Source of the DNA: Muribaculum gordoncarteri
Lineage (GTDB): Bacteria; Bacteroidota; Bacteroidia; Bacteroidales; Muribaculaceae
Assembly (NCBI RefSeq): GCF_004803695.1
Contig: NZ_CP039393.1
Coordinates: forward strand, 1,798,001-1,862,000
Length of the DNA stretch: 64,000 nt
Direction of reading: 5' to 3'
A program made the position numbers and the translations under genes. Under the pieces are notes generated by a model. The model was not told the DNA's origin. It did no database searches and saw only the letters and a program-made list of their open reading frames with translations. Shown piece after piece: positions 29,066 to 38,170 of the stretch. Each line of letters starts with the position of its first letter. The first letter of the stretch is position 1.

Positions 29066-32000
29066 ATGCAACCCTTCATACATCTACACGTACACACTCA
29101 ATTCTCGGTTCTCGACGGACAGGCATCGGTACCTGCGCTCGTCGACAAGGCCATTGCCGACGGAATGAAAGGACTCGCCATCACCGACCACGGAAACATG
29201 TTTGGCATAAAAGAGTTCTTCAACTACGTAAAAAAGAAAAACGGAAAAATTAAAGACGAAATAAAGGAGGCTGAAAAAGCCATAGCCAAAGCACGCGAGG
29301 AAAACGACGACGAAACAGTGGCACAAAACGAGGCCCTGATCACCAAGTTGAATGAAAAAATATTCAAGCCCATATTCGGATGCGAAATGTATGTGGCCCT
29401 GAAGTCGCTGCATGAGCATGTCGACAAGAAGGACACGGGCCGTCACCTCATCGTGCTCGCGAAAAACGAAACGGGCTATCACAACCTCATCAAGATAGTG
29501 TCGCAGGCATGGACCGAAGGCTTCTACTCGCATCCGCGAACCGACAAGGAAGCTCTCTACAACCACCGCGAGGGACTCATCGTGTGCTCGGCCTGCCTTG
29601 GCGGCGAAATACCTCGACTGATACAGGCCGGAGAAATCGAAGAGGCCGAGCGACAGGTCAAATGGTTCAAGGACACATTCGGCGACGACTACTACATCGA
29701 GCTGCAGCGTCACAAGACCAATAAGCCCGGAGGCAACACCGTCACCTACGAAGTTCAGGAGAAGGTCAACCCCGAGCTTATACGCATAGCACGCAAATAT
29801 GACATAAAAATCATCGCCACTAACGATGTCCACTTCGTCAACGAAGAGGACGCCGAGGCTCATGACCGACTTATATGCGTGAGCACCAACAAATTCCTGA
29901 CCGACGAGAAGCGCATGCGCTACACCAAGCAGGAGTGGATGAAGACCCAGGCCGAGATGAACGAAGTGTGGGCCGACCTGCCCGAAGCGTTGACCAACAC
30001 TCTTGAAATCCTTGACAAAGTAACGACCTACACAATCGACCACAAACCGATTCTGCCCAACTTCCCCCTACCCGAAGGCTTCAACGACAACGACGAATAC
30101 CTGCGTTATCTCACCTATGAAGGTGCCAAACGACGCTGGGGCGAGCCCAACGAAGAGCAGCGCGAACGACTCGACTTCGAGCTCGACACCATAAAGAACA
30201 TGGGATTCCCGGGTTACTTCCTTATTGTCCAGGACTTCATTCGCGCCGGACGCGAACGCGGTGTTTCCATAGGTCCGGGCCGTGGTTCGGCAGCAGGCTC
30301 GGCTGTTGCCTACTGTCTTGACATAACGCAGATCGACCCCATAAAATATGACCTCCTTTTCGAGCGATTCCTCAACCCCGACCGTATATCACTGCCCGAT
30401 ATCGACATCGACTTCGATGACGACGGACGAGCCGACGTGTTGAAATACGTTACCGAGAAATACGGAGCCGAGAAAGTGGCCCGAATCATCACCTACGGCA
30501 CCATGGCGGCCAAGTCGGCCATAAAGGATGTCGCCCGCATCGAGCAGCTACCGCTTGCCGAGAGCAACCGCTTGACCAAGCTCATCCCCAAGCACATGCC
30601 CGAAGTCAACGGAAAGGAGCTGAAGCCCACACTCAAGAACTGCTACGAATATGTCAACGACTTCAAGGCCGAGCTGGGCAGCAACAATCCGCTCGTGGTG
30701 GAAACGCTGCGTTACGCCAAGGAGCTTGAAGGCAACGTAAGAAACACCGGCGTACACGCATGCGGCGTGATCATCGGCCGTGACGACATTACCGATTGGG
30801 TGCCTGTGAGCACCGCGACCGACAAGGACGGCACCAAGCTGCTCGTAACCCAATATGAAGGCAGCGTGATCGAGGACACCGGACTGATAAAGATGGACTT
30901 CCTCGGACTGAAAACCCTGTCGATAATCAAGGAGGCCATCTCCAACATCAAGCTCACGCGAGGCATCGATGTCGACATCGACACAATACCCATCGACGAC
31001 CCGAAGACCTATCAGCTCTATTGCGAGGGACGCACCACGGGAACATTCCAGTTTGAGTCGGCGGGAATGCAGAAGTACCTGCGCGAGCTGCAGCCGTCGG
31101 TATTCGAGGACCTCATAGCCATGAACGCCCTCTATCGACCGGGCCCCATGGACTACATCCCCGACTTCATCGCCCGCAAGCACGGCAAGTCTCCCATCGT
31201 CTACGACATACCCGTGATGGAGCAATACCTCAAGGACACCTACGGAGTCACCGTCTACCAGGAGCAGGTGATGTTGCTGTCGCGACTGCTCGCCAACTTC
31301 ACGCGTGGCGAGAGCGACACACTGCGCAAGGCCATGGGTAAAAAGCTCATCGACAAGATGAACGCCTTGAAGGCCAAGTTCCTTGAAGGCGGACAGGCCA
31401 ACGGTCACAAGCCCGAGATTCTTGAAAAGATATGGGCCGACTGGGAAAAATTCGCATCCTACGCATTCAACAAGAGTCACGCCACATGCTACTCATGGGT
31501 GGCATTTCAGACAGCCTACCTCAAGGCCAACTATCCGGCCGAATACATGGCGGCGGTATTGAGCCGAAACCTCTCCGACATAAACAAGCTCACCGGATTC
31601 ATGGACGAGTGCAAGGCCATGCACATAAACGTAAAAGGCCCCGATGTCAACGAATCCTTCTCGGCATTCGGTGTTAACAAGGACGGCGATATACGCTTCG
31701 GAATGGCTGCCATAAAAGGTGTGGGACTGAACGTTGTCAACGACATTATCGCAGCACGTAACGAAGGCGGCCCCTTCACCTCAATCTACGACTTTGTCGA
31801 GCGCGTCAACCGAGGCTCTATCAACAGGCGAATAATCGAAAACCTCGCCCTTGCCGGAGCATTTGACTGCTTCACCGAACTCAAGCGTGAGGACTTCTTT
31901 GAAACCAACGCCAAGGACGAAACATTCACCGAGCAGCTCGTAAAATACGCCCAAAGCTATCAGAACGCCAAGAACAATCAGGAAAATTCACTCTTCGGCG

Positions 32001-32701
32001 ACTTCGACGACTCGATCAACACCGCCGGTCGTCCGCCGGTGAAGCCCGCCGTGCCTTGGGTCGACAGCATAAAGCTTGAGCGCGAGCGTGAACTCGTGGG
32101 CATGTACCTCTCGGCTCATCCGCTCGACCCCTACTACATCGAGCTGAAGTATGGCTGCATGAGCATAAAGGACTACATCGAGGAGGGCCCCGTCGAAGGT
32201 CGCGAACTCACCCTCGGAGGCATGGTCACCGAGTACACCGTGCGTCAGGGCAATTCAGGCAACTTCGGAATCCTGAAAATCGAGGACTACTCAGGCTCGA
32301 CCGAAATGAGGCTCTTCGGACAGGACTTCATCGACTACGGAAAATACGGTGTGATAGGAACGCCCCTGCTCATCCACGGCCGTTACGGTCGACGGTTCCG
32401 CAACAGCGATGTGCGCTTCCAGATAACCGGCATCAAACTGCTTGAAGAGGCCAAGGGTCAGCTTGTCAACGGAATAACCATCAACATCAACGCCGACAAG
32501 GTCACCGAAAATTTCCACGGAATAATCAACGACATGATAAAGTCGTCGACCACCAATCGTGGCGACCTTTTCCTCAGGGTGCGCGACACCGAGCTCAACC
32601 GCTCGGTCAAGCTCGCCTCAGGCGTAAAGATTCCCATCACAAAGAATCTGCTCGACACTCTCGACGAAATGGAAATGGATTATGAAGTAATGAGAGGATA
32701 A
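29066..32701 (+). CDS. dnaE: DNA polymerase III alpha subunit
   Basis: 1211 residues, full length. The N-terminal PHP domain shows 'HLHVHTQFS' (6-14) and 'AITDHGNMFG'. The C-family polymerase core has 'GPGRGSAAGS' and the catalytic 'PDIDIDFDDDGR', followed by the beta-clamp region, helix-hairpin-helix and a C-terminal OB domain ('GMVTEYTVRQG'). It copies DNA at the replication fork. Its last 379 bp plus 30 bp of downstream DNA are repeated at 34756-35164 on the other side of an IS1634-type insertion; this left copy keeps the gene whole. The polymerase is therefore expected to be functional. Confidence 0.97.
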   Translation: MQPFIHLHVHTQFSVLDGQASVPALVDKAIADGMKGLAITDHGNMFGIKEFFNYVKKKNGKIKDEIKEAEKAIAKAREENDDETVAQNEALITKLNEKIFKPIFGCEMYVALKSLHEHVDKKDTGRHLIVLAKNETGYHNLIKIVSQAWTEGFYSHPRTDKEALYNHREGLIVCSACLGGEIPRLIQAGEIEEAERQVKWFKDTFGDDYYIELQRHKTNKPGGNTVTYEVQEKVNPELIRIARKYDIKIIATNDVHFVNEEDAEAHDRLICVSTNKFLTDEKRMRYTKQEWMKTQAEMNEVWADLPEALTNTLEILDKVTTYTIDHKPILPNFPLPEGFNDNDEYLRYLTYEGAKRRWGEPNEEQRERLDFELDTIKNMGFPGYFLIVQDFIRAGRERGVSIGPGRGSAAGSAVAYCLDITQIDPIKYDLLFERFLNPDRISLPDIDIDFDDDGRADVLKYVTEKYGAEKVARIITYGTMAAKSAIKDVARIEQLPLAESNRLTKLIPKHMPEVNGKELKPTLKNCYEYVNDFKAELGSNNPLVVETLRYAKELEGNVRNTGVHACGVIIGRDDITDWVPVSTATDKDGTKLLVTQYEGSVIEDTGLIKMDFLGLKTLSIIKEAISNIKLTRGIDVDIDTIPIDDPKTYQLYCEGRTTGTFQFESAGMQKYLRELQPSVFEDLIAMNALYRPGPMDYIPDFIARKHGKSPIVYDIPVMEQYLKDTYGVTVYQEQVMLLSRLLANFTRGESDTLRKAMGKKLIDKMNALKAKFLEGGQANGHKPEILEKIWADWEKFASYAFNKSHATCYSWVAFQTAYLKANYPAEYMAAVLSRNLSDINKLTGFMDECKAMHINVKGPDVNESFSAFGVNKDGDIRFGMAAIKGVGLNVVNDIIAARNEGGPFTSIYDFVERVNRGSINRRIIENLALAGAFDCFTELKREDFFETNAKDETFTEQLVKYAQSYQNAKNNQENSLFGDFDDSINTAGRPPVKPAVPWVDSIKLERERELVGMYLSAHPLDPYYIELKYGCMSIKDYIEEGPVEGRELTLGGMVTEYTVRQGNSGNFGILKIEDYSGSTEMRLFGQDFIDYGKYGVIGTPLLIHGRYGRRFRNSDVRFQITGIKLLEEAKGQLVNGITININADKVTENFHGIINDMIKSSTTNRGDLFLRVRDTELNRSVKLASGVKIPITKNLLDTLDEMEMDYEVMRG

Positions 32702-32731
32702 TACTTGGCAAGTTCATATTTCTTTCATAAT
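32323..32731 (+). repeat. Left copy of 409-bp target duplication
   Basis: Bases 32323-32731 and 34756-35164 are identical over 409 bp by direct reading. This copy holds the true 3' end of dnaE. Together with the right copy it flanks the IS1634-family element exactly. Confidence 0.93.
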
Positions 32732-32760
32732 CCCATCTTTTACAGTCCAAAAACGAGCAA

Positions 32761-32800
32761 ACCCTTTTGTACATTGGCGTGAAGCCATGTGCAAAAGGGT
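32761..32800 (-). terminator. Hairpin at the left end of the IS (transposase terminator)
   Basis: ACCCTTTTGTACAT at 32761-32774 pairs with ATGTGCAAAAGGGT at 32787-32800, one mismatch. It lies just downstream of the transposase stop and could end its transcript or block read-through from dnaE. Confidence 0.6.
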
Positions 32801-32835
32801 CTATATATGTAGCACTGGAATGGGGTTATCTATAT

Positions 32836-34641
32836 TTAACCTTTTTTAATATTAGCAATAATCTGTTTGATTTTCTGACGAGTAACAATCTCGGTGTCGA
32901 GTCTGAAGCCGGCTTTGGCATGTAGGTCATCGGTAAGATCATCCCGTGTGAAGTTAGGCTTGTAGCCTTCTCCCTTGACTATGTTCATAGTCATTGACCG
33001 TAGTTTCTCAATTATAGCGGAGGATGTGTATTTATAGTTCAGTTCCTTTTCCATTATTCTGAAGAGCAGTAGTGTGATAAAGCAGACAATGAAGTGGGCC
33101 CTTATGTGTTCCGCCGTCCAGACGAAGACGGGTCGACCCTTGAAGTCAGTCTTGATGACCCTGAAGGCATCCTCCGACTCCCAGCGGTTATGGTTCAGTT
33201 CGATGATTTTCGTCACATTGTCAGACAGATCCGTACATATCGCATAGAAGCCGTCATATTTTTCTTCTTCTGATATGGCGTCAAGATTCAGGGAGACGGT
33301 TCTGAATACCGCAACCTCGCCGTCTTCTGTGGCGTAGGTCTCGGAAAGGAACCTGTCAGGGCTCTTATAAGATTTGGTCAATGTCCTGTTTCCACGTGCA
33401 TTGCTGTCAGCCTTGTCAATCTCGCGTTGACGCAGGAATCGGAGGTAGTCGCGGTATTTGTATGAAAATGTCACAATCAATCTTTGAGAGAACTTTGTCT
33501 TTTCATTGACAATCCAACGCTCGCGATAAAAAGTGCGGTCTCCGTAATAACGGGCAGTATCGGCATCAGTCAGGTCAAACTCCAGTTCATCCTCGTCTGC
33601 ATCCCGGTACCGCTTGTCTTTTTGTACCGTGTCGGACTTTACAAGTTTCCATCCTGTCGGTTCCAGACACCAGTCCCTGAGATTATCCTCCAGTTTCTTT
33701 ATTGACTGCACCGTTATGAATGATCTTTCTGCTGTGGAGTTATATGACCGGTTGCCTTCAGAAGAGAGACCTCCGTCTGTACAGACTACAATCTTGCTGA
33801 CCCCCATCTTCTCAACTATAATCTTTTCAGTTGGAATCAAGGTAGTCTGTTCGTTGGCATTGCCGGGATTGATGCACATCGCAACCGGCATGCCGGAGTT
33901 GTCGATGAACATACCCATCTGTACGATGGGGTTCGGTCGATGTTCCTTGGAGACTCCGTACTTGCGTATACGTTCATGAACGTTCCCTTTTTTGTCTGTC
34001 ACATAGTCCGGATCGGCAGATTCTCTCTCGAAAAAATAGTTGGTGCAGTCATAGTACATGACGGTCGTATCCCGTTCGACAACCTTTGACGAATTAAGGA
34101 AAAGTCTCTTCTGGATGTATTCACCGTGTCTGTCCAGGATATCCAGACTCCTGTAGATATGCTGTTTTTCTATATCAAAAGGCTCGATATAGCTTCCGCT
34201 CCTGCGATAATTACCTAGTTTTGAAGCCGGTCTCAAAAGCCGTTCGTAGACCATCAGCTCCAGAACTTTGTTGAAATCGAAGTCGAACTTATGTTTACGT
34301 GAGATTGCCTCGCATATCCTGTCCATCCCGACCTTATGGTACAGCCGTTTAAGAAACAGATATCCGCTCTCGCAACTCTGAGCCTCGCCTTTTTCAATAA
34401 GCTTTGTGGGCGACAGACGTGATATTATCACCTGCCGGCCCTCCTTCTCCTGTGCCGTAAGCCTGGCGATATATCCCCTGGCCCATTCAACAGGATCTCT
34501 GTCTCCGCATCTCTGACGAACTTCCTCAAGCGTTCCAAGGCGCTCATGGATTCTTGAGGTACTTTTGCCGTTCTTGTCCCTGTATGCCTTCTGTACATAA
34601 AGGATGGAAGTCTTTTTTGTCTTGGTTATTTTCAGCTTCAT
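32836..34641 (-). CDS. IS1634-family DDE transposase
   Basis: 601 residues. The catalytic triad can be placed as Asp in 'TVMYYDCTNYFFE', Asp in 'IVVCTDGGLSSEGNRSY', and Glu in 'HNRWESEDAFRVIKTDF', with a long beta-rich insertion between the second Asp and the Glu, as in IS4/IS1634 transposases. The N-terminus is basic, for end binding. It reads opposite to dnaE and trxA. No frameshift or stop, so it should be active. The preferred start is the ATG before KLKITKTKK, 38 bp downstream of a near-consensus promoter. Confidence 0.9.
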   Translation of the reverse strand: MKLKITKTKKTSILYVQKAYRDKNGKSTSRIHERLGTLEEVRQRCGDRDPVEWARGYIARLTAQEKEGRQVIISRLSPTKLIEKGEAQSCESGYLFLKRLYHKVGMDRICEAISRKHKFDFDFNKVLELMVYERLLRPASKLGNYRRSGSYIEPFDIEKQHIYRSLDILDRHGEYIQKRLFLNSSKVVERDTTVMYYDCTNYFFERESADPDYVTDKKGNVHERIRKYGVSKEHRPNPIVQMGMFIDNSGMPVAMCINPGNANEQTTLIPTEKIIVEKMGVSKIVVCTDGGLSSEGNRSYNSTAERSFITVQSIKKLEDNLRDWCLEPTGWKLVKSDTVQKDKRYRDADEDELEFDLTDADTARYYGDRTFYRERWIVNEKTKFSQRLIVTFSYKYRDYLRFLRQREIDKADSNARGNRTLTKSYKSPDRFLSETYATEDGEVAVFRTVSLNLDAISEEEKYDGFYAICTDLSDNVTKIIELNHNRWESEDAFRVIKTDFKGRPVFVWTAEHIRAHFIVCFITLLLFRIMEKELNYKYTSSAIIEKLRSMTMNIVKGEGYKPNFTRDDLTDDLHAKAGFRLDTEIVTRQKIKQIIANIKKG

Positions 34642-34678
34642 ATTATGCCGCCCTGCCGTTGATTGCTACACGGTGCTA

Positions 34679-34710
34679 CAAAGATAGTAATAAAATTTGA
34701 CACGTGCAAG
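34679..34710 (-). promoter_or_regulatory. Transposase promoter
   Basis: Minus strand CTTG (plus 34707-34710), 20 nt, TATCTTTG (plus 34679-34686) fits the Bacteroidetes pattern. It lies inside the IS right end, showing the element carries its own promoter. Confidence 0.6.
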
Positions 34711-34755
34711 CGTGCCAGCAAAAAAGATTCATGAAAATGCAACTGTCAAACTACC

Positions 34756-35164
34756 GGACTTCATCGACTACGGAAAATACGGTGTGATAGGAACGCCCCT
34801 GCTCATCCACGGCCGTTACGGTCGACGGTTCCGCAACAGCGATGTGCGCTTCCAGATAACCGGCATCAAACTGCTTGAAGAGGCCAAGGGTCAGCTTGTC
34901 AACGGAATAACCATCAACATCAACGCCGACAAGGTCACCGAAAATTTCCACGGAATAATCAACGACATGATAAAGTCGTCGACCACCAATCGTGGCGACC
35001 TTTTCCTCAGGGTGCGCGACACCGAGCTCAACCGCTCGGTCAAGCTCGCCTCAGGCGTAAAGATTCCCATCACAAAGAATCTGCTCGACACTCTCGACGA
35101 AATGGAAATGGATTATGAAGTAATGAGAGGATAATACTTGGCAAGTTCATATTTCTTTCATAAT
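34756..35164 (+). repeat. Right copy of 409-bp duplication (dnaE 3' fragment)
   Basis: Identical to 32323-32731. It encodes the last 125 residues of DnaE and its stop, without the rest of the gene. An ORF starting inside the IS at 34697 fuses 20 IS-encoded residues to this fragment but is unlikely to matter. The copy restores the trxA promoter: the -33 CTTG is in the repeat and the -7 box spans its right edge. Confidence 0.93.
34757..35134 (+). pseudogene. Truncated dnaE 3' end
   Basis: Same frame and stop as the C-terminus of dnaE (125 codons), produced by the IS target duplication. It lacks the catalytic domains and any natural start, so it is a gene remnant. Confidence 0.9.
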
Positions 35165-35168
35165 TTTG
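35137..35168 (+). promoter_or_regulatory. trxA promoter spanning the repeat edge
   Basis: CTTG (35137-35140), 20 nt, TAATTTTG (35161-35168) fits the Bacteroidetes consensus, 54 bp before the trxA ATG. The last four bases of the -7 box lie outside the 409-bp repeat, so the left copy cannot work as this promoter. Confidence 0.65.
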
Positions 35169-35221
35169 TCAACGGAAAAGAATATACATTTAATTTCAAC
35201 CTATACACATCATCGTAAATC

Positions 35222-35539
35222 ATGGCAACTCAATTTACCGACCAGAACGTAAAAGAACTTATCGCAAGCGGAAAGCCTGTAGTGATTGACTGTTGGGCCA
35301 CTTGGTGCGGACCCTGTGTTCGCATGAGCCCCATTATCGACGAGCTCGCCGAGCAGTTTGGCGACAAAGCCGTCATCGGCAAGTACAATATCGACGAGCA
35401 GAGCGACCTCACAGCCGAGCACCGCATTATGTCGATTCCCACAATCCTTTTCTTCAAGGAAGGAAAGCTTGTAGACCGTCTTGCCGGCTCACAGCCCAAG
35501 TCGACCCTCGAGGACAAAATCAACGCCCTCATCGGCTAA
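35222..35539 (+). CDS. trxA: Thioredoxin
   Basis: 105 residues. The active site WCGPC is at about residues 29-33, preceded by 'VIDCWATWC', and the cis-proline loop is 'MSIPT'. It is a cytoplasmic dithiol-disulfide carrier for reductases such as ribonucleotide reductase. No signal peptide. It has its own promoter at 35137 and a terminator directly after. It lies just right of the IS target duplication and is undamaged. Confidence 0.95.
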   Translation: MATQFTDQNVKELIASGKPVVIDCWATWCGPCVRMSPIIDELAEQFGDKAVIGKYNIDEQSDLTAEHRIMSIPTILFFKEGKLVDRLAGSQPKSTLEDKINALIG

Positions 35540-35565
35540 TAATCTTCCGTTTAGCAATCACAACT

Positions 35566-35591
35566 AAGAGCCCGGCTATTGTCGGGCTCTT
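35566..35591 (+). terminator. trxA terminator
   Basis: AAGAGCCCG (35566-35574) pairs with CGGGCTCTT (35583-35591), followed by GTCAT; a stem with a weak T tract. Confidence 0.6.
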
Positions 35592-35660
35592 GTCATATAC
35601 CCAAATGGGGCCGTCGAGCAAGAAAGTTGGCGGTTTTACAGTCACTTTTTTCGGGATGTT

Positions 35661-35692
35661 CTTGTTTTATGTTTAATAACATAGTAATTTTG
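35661..35692 (+). promoter_or_regulatory. typA promoter (decides the start)
   Basis: CTTG (35661-35664), 20 nt, TAATTTTG (35685-35692). Transcription should start near 35699, which excludes the upstream in-frame codon at 35579 and supports the ATG at 35714. Confidence 0.65.
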
Positions 35693-35713
35693 CAGTCGAA
35701 ATTGAAAATCTAT

Positions 35714-37513
35714 ATGCAGAACATCAGAAACATTGCCATTATCGCACACGTTGACCATGGCAAGACCACATTGGTGGACAAAATGCTGCTTGCAGGAAAC
35801 CTGTTCCGCGAAAATCAGAATGCCGGCGAGCTTATACTTGACAACAACGATCTTGAGCGTGAACGTGGCATAACAATCCTGTCCAAGAATGTATCCATCA
35901 ACTACAAAGGATATAAAATCAATATTATTGACACCCCGGGACACGCCGACTTCGGCGGTGAAGTGGAGCGAGTGCTGAACATGGCCGACGGATGCCTGCT
36001 GCTTGTCGACGCTTTCGAGGGTCCCATGCCCCAGACTCGATTCGTGCTGCAAAAAGCCATACAGATGGGACTGAAGCCCGTTGTGGTGATCAACAAGGTC
36101 GACAAGCCCAACTGCCGCCCCGACGAAGTACAGGAGATGGTGTTTGATCTGATGTTCAACCTTGACGCTACCGAGGAGCAGCTCGACTTCCCCACAGTCT
36201 ACGGTTCGGCCAAGCAGGGCTGGATGTCGACCGACTGGCGCAAGCCCACCGACAACATTCTCCCCGTGCTTGATACCATAATCGAGCACATCCCCGCTCC
36301 CCAGACTCTCGAAGGCGCCCCCCAGATGCTCATAACATCGCTCGACTTCTCCAACTATGTGGGACGAATAGCCGTAGGACGCGTACATCGCGGCACCCTT
36401 CGCGAAGGCATGGACATTGCCCTCTGCAAGCGCGACGGCTCGGTTGTGAAGCAGCGCATAAAGGAGCTGCACACATTTGAGGGAATGGGTCGAAAGAAGG
36501 TCAGCGAAGTAAGCTCGGGCGACATCTGCGCACTTGTGGGAATCGAAGGATTTGAAATCGGCGACACCGTTTCCGACATAAACAATCCCGAACCCCTGCC
36601 CCGCATCGCCATCGACGAGCCCACAATGTCGATGACATTCACAATCAACGACTCGCCATTCTTCGGTAAGGACGGAAAATTCGTAACCTCACGACACATT
36701 GCCGACCGATTGACACGCGAGCTCGACCGCAACCTCGCGCTGCGTGTGAGCAAGGCTCCCCACGAGGATGTTTGGACAGTCTACGGCCGTGGTGTGCTGC
36801 ATTTGTCGGTGCTCATCGAAACAATGCGCCGCGAAGGCTATGAACTTCAGGTGGGACAGCCCCAGGTTATCATAAAGGAGATCGACGGACAGAAGTGCGA
36901 GCCGGTCGAGCTTCTCACAATCAACGTTCCCGAGGAGTACTCGAGCAAGATCATCGACATGGTTACTCGCCGCCGTGGCGAAATGGTGTCGATGAACACC
37001 CAGAACGACCGTCTGCACATCGAGTTCCAGATTCCCTCGCGAGGCATCATCGGACTGCGCAACAACGTGCTCACCGCCTCAGCCGGAGAAGCTATCATGG
37101 CTCACCGATTCCTTGAATATCAACCCTGGAAAGGCGACATCGAGCGACGCACCAACGGCTCTCTCATCGCAATGGAGGCCGGAACCGCCTATGCCTACGC
37201 AATTGACAAGCTTCAGGATCGCGGACGATTCTTCATCTTCCCTCAGGAAGAGGTATATGCCGGACAGGTTGTGGGCGAAAACGCCAAGGACAACGACATC
37301 GTGGTAAATGTCACCAAGTCCAAGAAACTCACCAACATGCGTGCTTCGGGAGCCGACGACAAGGCCCGCATAATCCCGCCCGTAGTATTCAGCTTGGAAG
37401 AAGCGCTCGAATATATCAAGGAGGACGAATATGTCGAAGTAACACCCCACCACCTGCGACTACGCAAGATTATTCTCGACGAACTTGAACGCAAACGCGC
37501 TAACAAACAATAA
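35714..37513 (+). CDS. typA: Ribosome-associated GTPase TypA/BipA
   Basis: 599 residues from the ATG at 35714 (MQNIRNIAII). G1 is 'AHVDHGKTTL', the switch-1 region 'ERERGITI', G3 'DTPGHADFGGE' and G4 'NKVDKP', followed by EF-G-like domains II, III and V and the BipA-specific C-terminus ('TGASGSDDKA'-like 'RASGADDKARI'). It is a translational GTPase that helps 50S assembly and stress adaptation. The frame runs upstream to 35579, but those 45 residues overlap the trxA terminator and the promoter at 35661, so the shorter start is chosen. A hairpin follows the gene. Confidence 0.95.
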   Translation: MQNIRNIAIIAHVDHGKTTLVDKMLLAGNLFRENQNAGELILDNNDLERERGITILSKNVSINYKGYKINIIDTPGHADFGGEVERVLNMADGCLLLVDAFEGPMPQTRFVLQKAIQMGLKPVVVINKVDKPNCRPDEVQEMVFDLMFNLDATEEQLDFPTVYGSAKQGWMSTDWRKPTDNILPVLDTIIEHIPAPQTLEGAPQMLITSLDFSNYVGRIAVGRVHRGTLREGMDIALCKRDGSVVKQRIKELHTFEGMGRKKVSEVSSGDICALVGIEGFEIGDTVSDINNPEPLPRIAIDEPTMSMTFTINDSPFFGKDGKFVTSRHIADRLTRELDRNLALRVSKAPHEDVWTVYGRGVLHLSVLIETMRREGYELQVGQPQVIIKEIDGQKCEPVELLTINVPEEYSSKIIDMVTRRRGEMVSMNTQNDRLHIEFQIPSRGIIGLRNNVLTASAGEAIMAHRFLEYQPWKGDIERRTNGSLIAMEAGTAYAYAIDKLQDRGRFFIFPQEEVYAGQVVGENAKDNDIVVNVTKSKKLTNMRASGADDKARIIPPVVFSLEEALEYIKEDEYVEVTPHHLRLRKIILDELERKRANKQ

Positions 37514-37557
37514 AATTGTGTAAATACAGCTAACAGCCTGAACTTAAACTAATATTA

Positions 37558-37591
37558 AATGTCTTATAGTCAATATCAACTATAAGACATT
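37558..37591 (+). terminator. typA terminator
   Basis: AATGTCTTATAGT (37558-37570) pairs with ACTATAAGACATT (37579-37591), followed by TTTTTATTAT. A clear intrinsic terminator. Confidence 0.85.
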
Positions 37592-37598
37592 TTTTATT

Positions 37599-38075
37599 AT
37601 GTATCGATTTATTCAAAGAACAGTTCTGGCTATTGCAGCCGTAGTTGCGGCAGCATTCATCGGAGTGAACGCCAGACAGGCTATTTCGGTTGAGAGTGCT
37701 GAACTTCCCGTCGAGGCTAAGTCCTTCATTAAGCAACATTTCGGCAATACCACCATCGCCAAGTACGAAAAGAAATTCTGGTCCAACTCCTACGAAATAG
37801 AGTTGACCGACGGAACCGACATCGATTTCGACTCAAAGGGCAAATGCACAGGCATCGACGCCCCCGACAATGCTTTCCTGTCGCAGTCGATTATCAACGA
37901 CCTTCTGCCTAAGAGTGCCGTTAAGACTCTTACCGACAACGACCTCATCAATTCGGTTGAAGAGATTGAGTATAATTCATCCAAGGGCTACAAAGTCGAA
38001 GTGCGTCACCACACAATCGACGACTACCGCTTCGACGCCGCAGGCAAGGTTCTCAGAGTGAATCACGACAATTAA
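37599..38075 (+). CDS. Exported PepSY-like domain protein
   Basis: 158 residues with an N-terminal signal peptide (hydrophobic run about 8-24, 'VNA' cleavage-like). The mature part is a pair of PepSY-like repeats: 'LPVEAKSFIKQHFGN' followed by 'YEIELTDGTDIDFDSKGKCTGID', then a second 'KGYKVEVRHHTIDDYRFDAAGKVL'. Small periplasmic proteins of this family are common in Bacteroidetes; an inhibitor or scaffold role has been proposed but is not known. The gene starts 8 bp after the typA terminator and is followed by another hairpin. Confidence 0.8.
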   Translation: MYRFIQRTVLAIAAVVAAAFIGVNARQAISVESAELPVEAKSFIKQHFGNTTIAKYEKKFWSNSYEIELTDGTDIDFDSKGKCTGIDAPDNAFLSQSIINDLLPKSAVKTLTDNDLINSVEEIEYNSSKGYKVEVRHHTIDDYRFDAAGKVLRVNHDN

Positions 38076-38105
38076 ACTAATATAAATCTACTCTATCATG
38101 AAAAG

Positions 38106-38138
38106 AAGCGGATGCGACCCGTCAGGCTGCATCCGCTT
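38106..38138. terminator. Convergent terminator
   Basis: AAGCGGATGC (38106-38115) and GCATCCGCTT (38129-38138) form a 10-bp stem followed by TTTTGTGC. It lies between the PepSY-like gene and the converging outer-membrane protein gene. Confidence 0.75.
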
Positions 38139-38170
38139 TTTGTGCTTTTCACATCAGGTCAAATTATCAT

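Larger units (their letters stand above)
32732..34755. mobile_element. IS1634-family insertion sequence (2024 bp)
   Basis: The sequence between the two 409-bp direct repeats holds one transposase gene on the minus strand, its own promoter at the right end, and a hairpin at the left end. Terminal inverted repeats are short and imperfect: CTTTTACAGT near the left end against GTTTGACAGT read inward from the right end. IS1634 of Mycoplasma is known for long, variable-length target duplications, which agrees with this arrangement. Identity of the duplicated DNA implies a recent insertion. Confidence 0.88.

Noticed and set aside
29084-31480. Long antisense ORFs of 310-319 codons opposite dnaE
   Set aside because: Shadow frames of a GC-rich, strongly coding gene; composition (Val, His, Leu, Gly-rich) is typical of antisense readings.
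32808-34681. IS1634 ends placed at the TGTAGCAC inverted octamers
   Set aside because: The transposase promoter and the left hairpin lie outside these octamers but inside the direct repeats, so the element more likely runs to the repeat edges.
34697-35134. 145-codon ORF as a real DnaE-related protein
   Set aside because: It is a DnaE C-terminal fragment created by target duplication with 20 IS-encoded residues in front.
35579-35713. Upstream extension of typA by 45 codons
   Set aside because: It overlaps the trxA terminator and the typA promoter; conserved TypA proteins begin at MQNIRN-like sequence.
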